Origin: Euborellia annulipes
Taxonomy: Eukaryota > Arthropoda > Insecta > Dermaptera > Anisolabididae
NCBI GenBank assembly: GCA_023213315.1
Contig: JAKCPI010005633.1
Coordinates: forward strand, 1 to 64,000
Length of the DNA: 64,000 nt
Reading direction: 5' to 3'
Part shown: one piece after another, positions 62,837 to 64,000 of the stretch
How the letters are laid out: the number at the start of each line of letters is the position of its first letter
Position numbering within the stretch: the first letter of the stretch is position 1
Notes under the pieces: generated by a model
What the model saw: only the letters and a program-made list of their open reading frames with translations
The model's database searches: none
Told to the model about the DNA's origin: nothing
Made by a program: the position numbers and the translations under genes

Positions 62837-64000
62837 TCTCATCTCATCTTTTCAAACTCAGGTTTCGGCCGGCTGAAAGTTTCGACTGTTTGTGTTGGGC
62901 TTTGTGTTTTGTGTTGGCCGAAACTGGGAAAAAGAAATGGGTGGGTATTTTTTTTTTTTTTTTTTTTTTCTAAGGCCATTTAGACCCCATCCCTATTTTC
63001 GCTTGCGACAGGTCAAAAAATTAAATTTCCTTTCAATTATTATTTTAGAAAAGTTATCTAGCTAGAAAATTTTTTTTACATAAAAGAAAATAAAATTTCA
63101 TTCTATATTCCCCTTCAAAAATAAAATTCAAACATATCTGATATTAAGTATGCCTATCTCTCAGGCGTTCTCCCGGTCTGTACCCTCACAGGCTCCCTTT
63201 TCTATTTCGGGTTTGTGGAAACTAGAACGGGAGAAAAGACTCCCGTTTTTAATTTGATCTCTGGATGTGCAACAGGAATATCAACGAGCAAAAGGCCACC
63301 CTAGGCTACTATACTCAGAACGAAAATAATTTTCTTGATACCCCTAGGGGGTCCTCTTTGGCCATATAAAATATCCAGTATATCCAGTGGTCTGGTGTCA
63401 AGGGAAACTGATGATAGGCTGGAGATCCCGGGTTCGATTTCCTAGAGGGAAAGTCTAATACTCGTGACCACCCTTGGAAAAATATTTTAATTTAATTTCT
63501 TAAATTTAATTAATTTAAATCCTTATATTAACTTATTATAAGCTCTATCAAATTTACTTAAATTGACTTAACTGCAGTTAGCTCCCATGGGAGTTGAGAT
63601 GGATGCTAATAATTAGAAAATTGTTATAACTAATGTACCAAAAATCTACTAATAGTAAAGTATCGATACTTCAAATAATTGAACTAGTGCTTTGATACTT
63701 TTCTACTTTTTTCAATTGAAAAATTAAATAAATTACTACTTCTACTGTATTTATTATAAGTTATAAATTGAGATAGTCTTGGTTACTCTTAATACGTAGT
63801 TAAGTCTTTGCACGTTCATCTTCACCTGCCAGCCAGCTTCAAGTTATCAAAACTAAAGTTGTCAAAATTTAACTGAAAGGTGAAGGAGAAAGAGAGAGAG
63901 AGAGAGTCAGAGGGGAGAGGAGAGAGGTAGAAAAGCCTTTTAGCTCCAGGGCTCCTCTTTTACTAGCTATCTGTTTTGGACAATGAGGAAAGGATTCTCT
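62720..64000. other. Right edge: repeats and a tRNA-like scrap, no gene seen
   Basis: Poly-T tracts near 62806 and 62950, then TAAGGCCATTTAGACCCCAT (SINE tail as at 33570). 63370-63445 has GGTCTGGTGTCAAGGG and GATCCCGGGTTCGATTTCC, A- and B-box-like; the same GGTCTGGAGATCCC.GGTTCGA appears at 48024-48045 and, decayed, at 41788-41845. A GA-rich microsatellite is at 63885-63930. No exon recognised. Confidence 0.45.

Noticed and set aside
63383..63445. tRNA gene on plus (GATCCCGGGTTCGATTTCC)
   Set aside because: Boxes only, no cloverleaf; the same text recurs at 48024 and 41788, indicating a dispersed repeat.

Overview
The window is AT-rich, intron-rich and crowded with repeats, as expected of a metazoan nuclear genome. 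It is almost certainly an arthropod: it carries three tetraspan genes of the claudin-like type known from arthropod septate junctions, a pfkB sugar-kinase gene with GT-AG introns, an initiator-Met tRNA, and mariner, PIF/Harbinger, hAT-like and pogo-like DNA transposon remnants. I cannot name the species. Two conserved genes each carry a one-base length error in a T/A run, which suggests homopolymer errors in the assembly.

The backbone is one minus-strand gene, a pfkB carbohydrate kinase closest to pseudouridine kinase. Seven coding exons run from 48389 down to the stop at 5418; the 5' end was not found. Its third intron from the right is about 37.4 kb (7172-44572) and holds three complete plus-strand genes in tandem: tetraspan A (16001-20296, 4 exons), B (30782-32852, 3 exons) and C (37862-42500, 6 exons). 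All three encode about 221-231 residues with four membrane segments and the claudin-type W / GLWxxC / C signature in the first extracellular loop. A and B share the positions and phase of two introns. Left of the kinase, the minus strand holds the signal-peptide exon of a secreted protein (3908-3983) whose remainder was not found.

Right of the kinase exons lie an initiator-Met tRNA (48987-49058), a candidate plus-strand spliced non-coding transcript (51280 to about 54420), an irregular array around ACTAGCTGC motifs, and AT-rich sequence with more repeats.

Most remaining DNA is repeats: (1) a roughly 650-bp family R1 with a snap-back end, at more than a dozen sites; (2) foldback elements, one with 469-bp arms nearly identical to each other; (3) a recurring module inside many foldbacks, CTGANGA-like box, short stem-loop, then GAAACGTYG, resembling the stem II core of hammerhead ribozymes; (4) MITEs with clear target duplications; (5) repeats carrying 10-20 nt poly-G/C tracts; (6) tRNA-derived SINE-like scraps. 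Several show nesting order, such as a TA-flanked MITE inside a foldback arm and a 56-bp perfect palindrome in one arm of a foldback whose other arm keeps the empty site.

The hammerhead-like foldback family is my best candidate for an under-described system. The evidence is motif and structure only; stems I and III of a ribozyme are not demonstrated.
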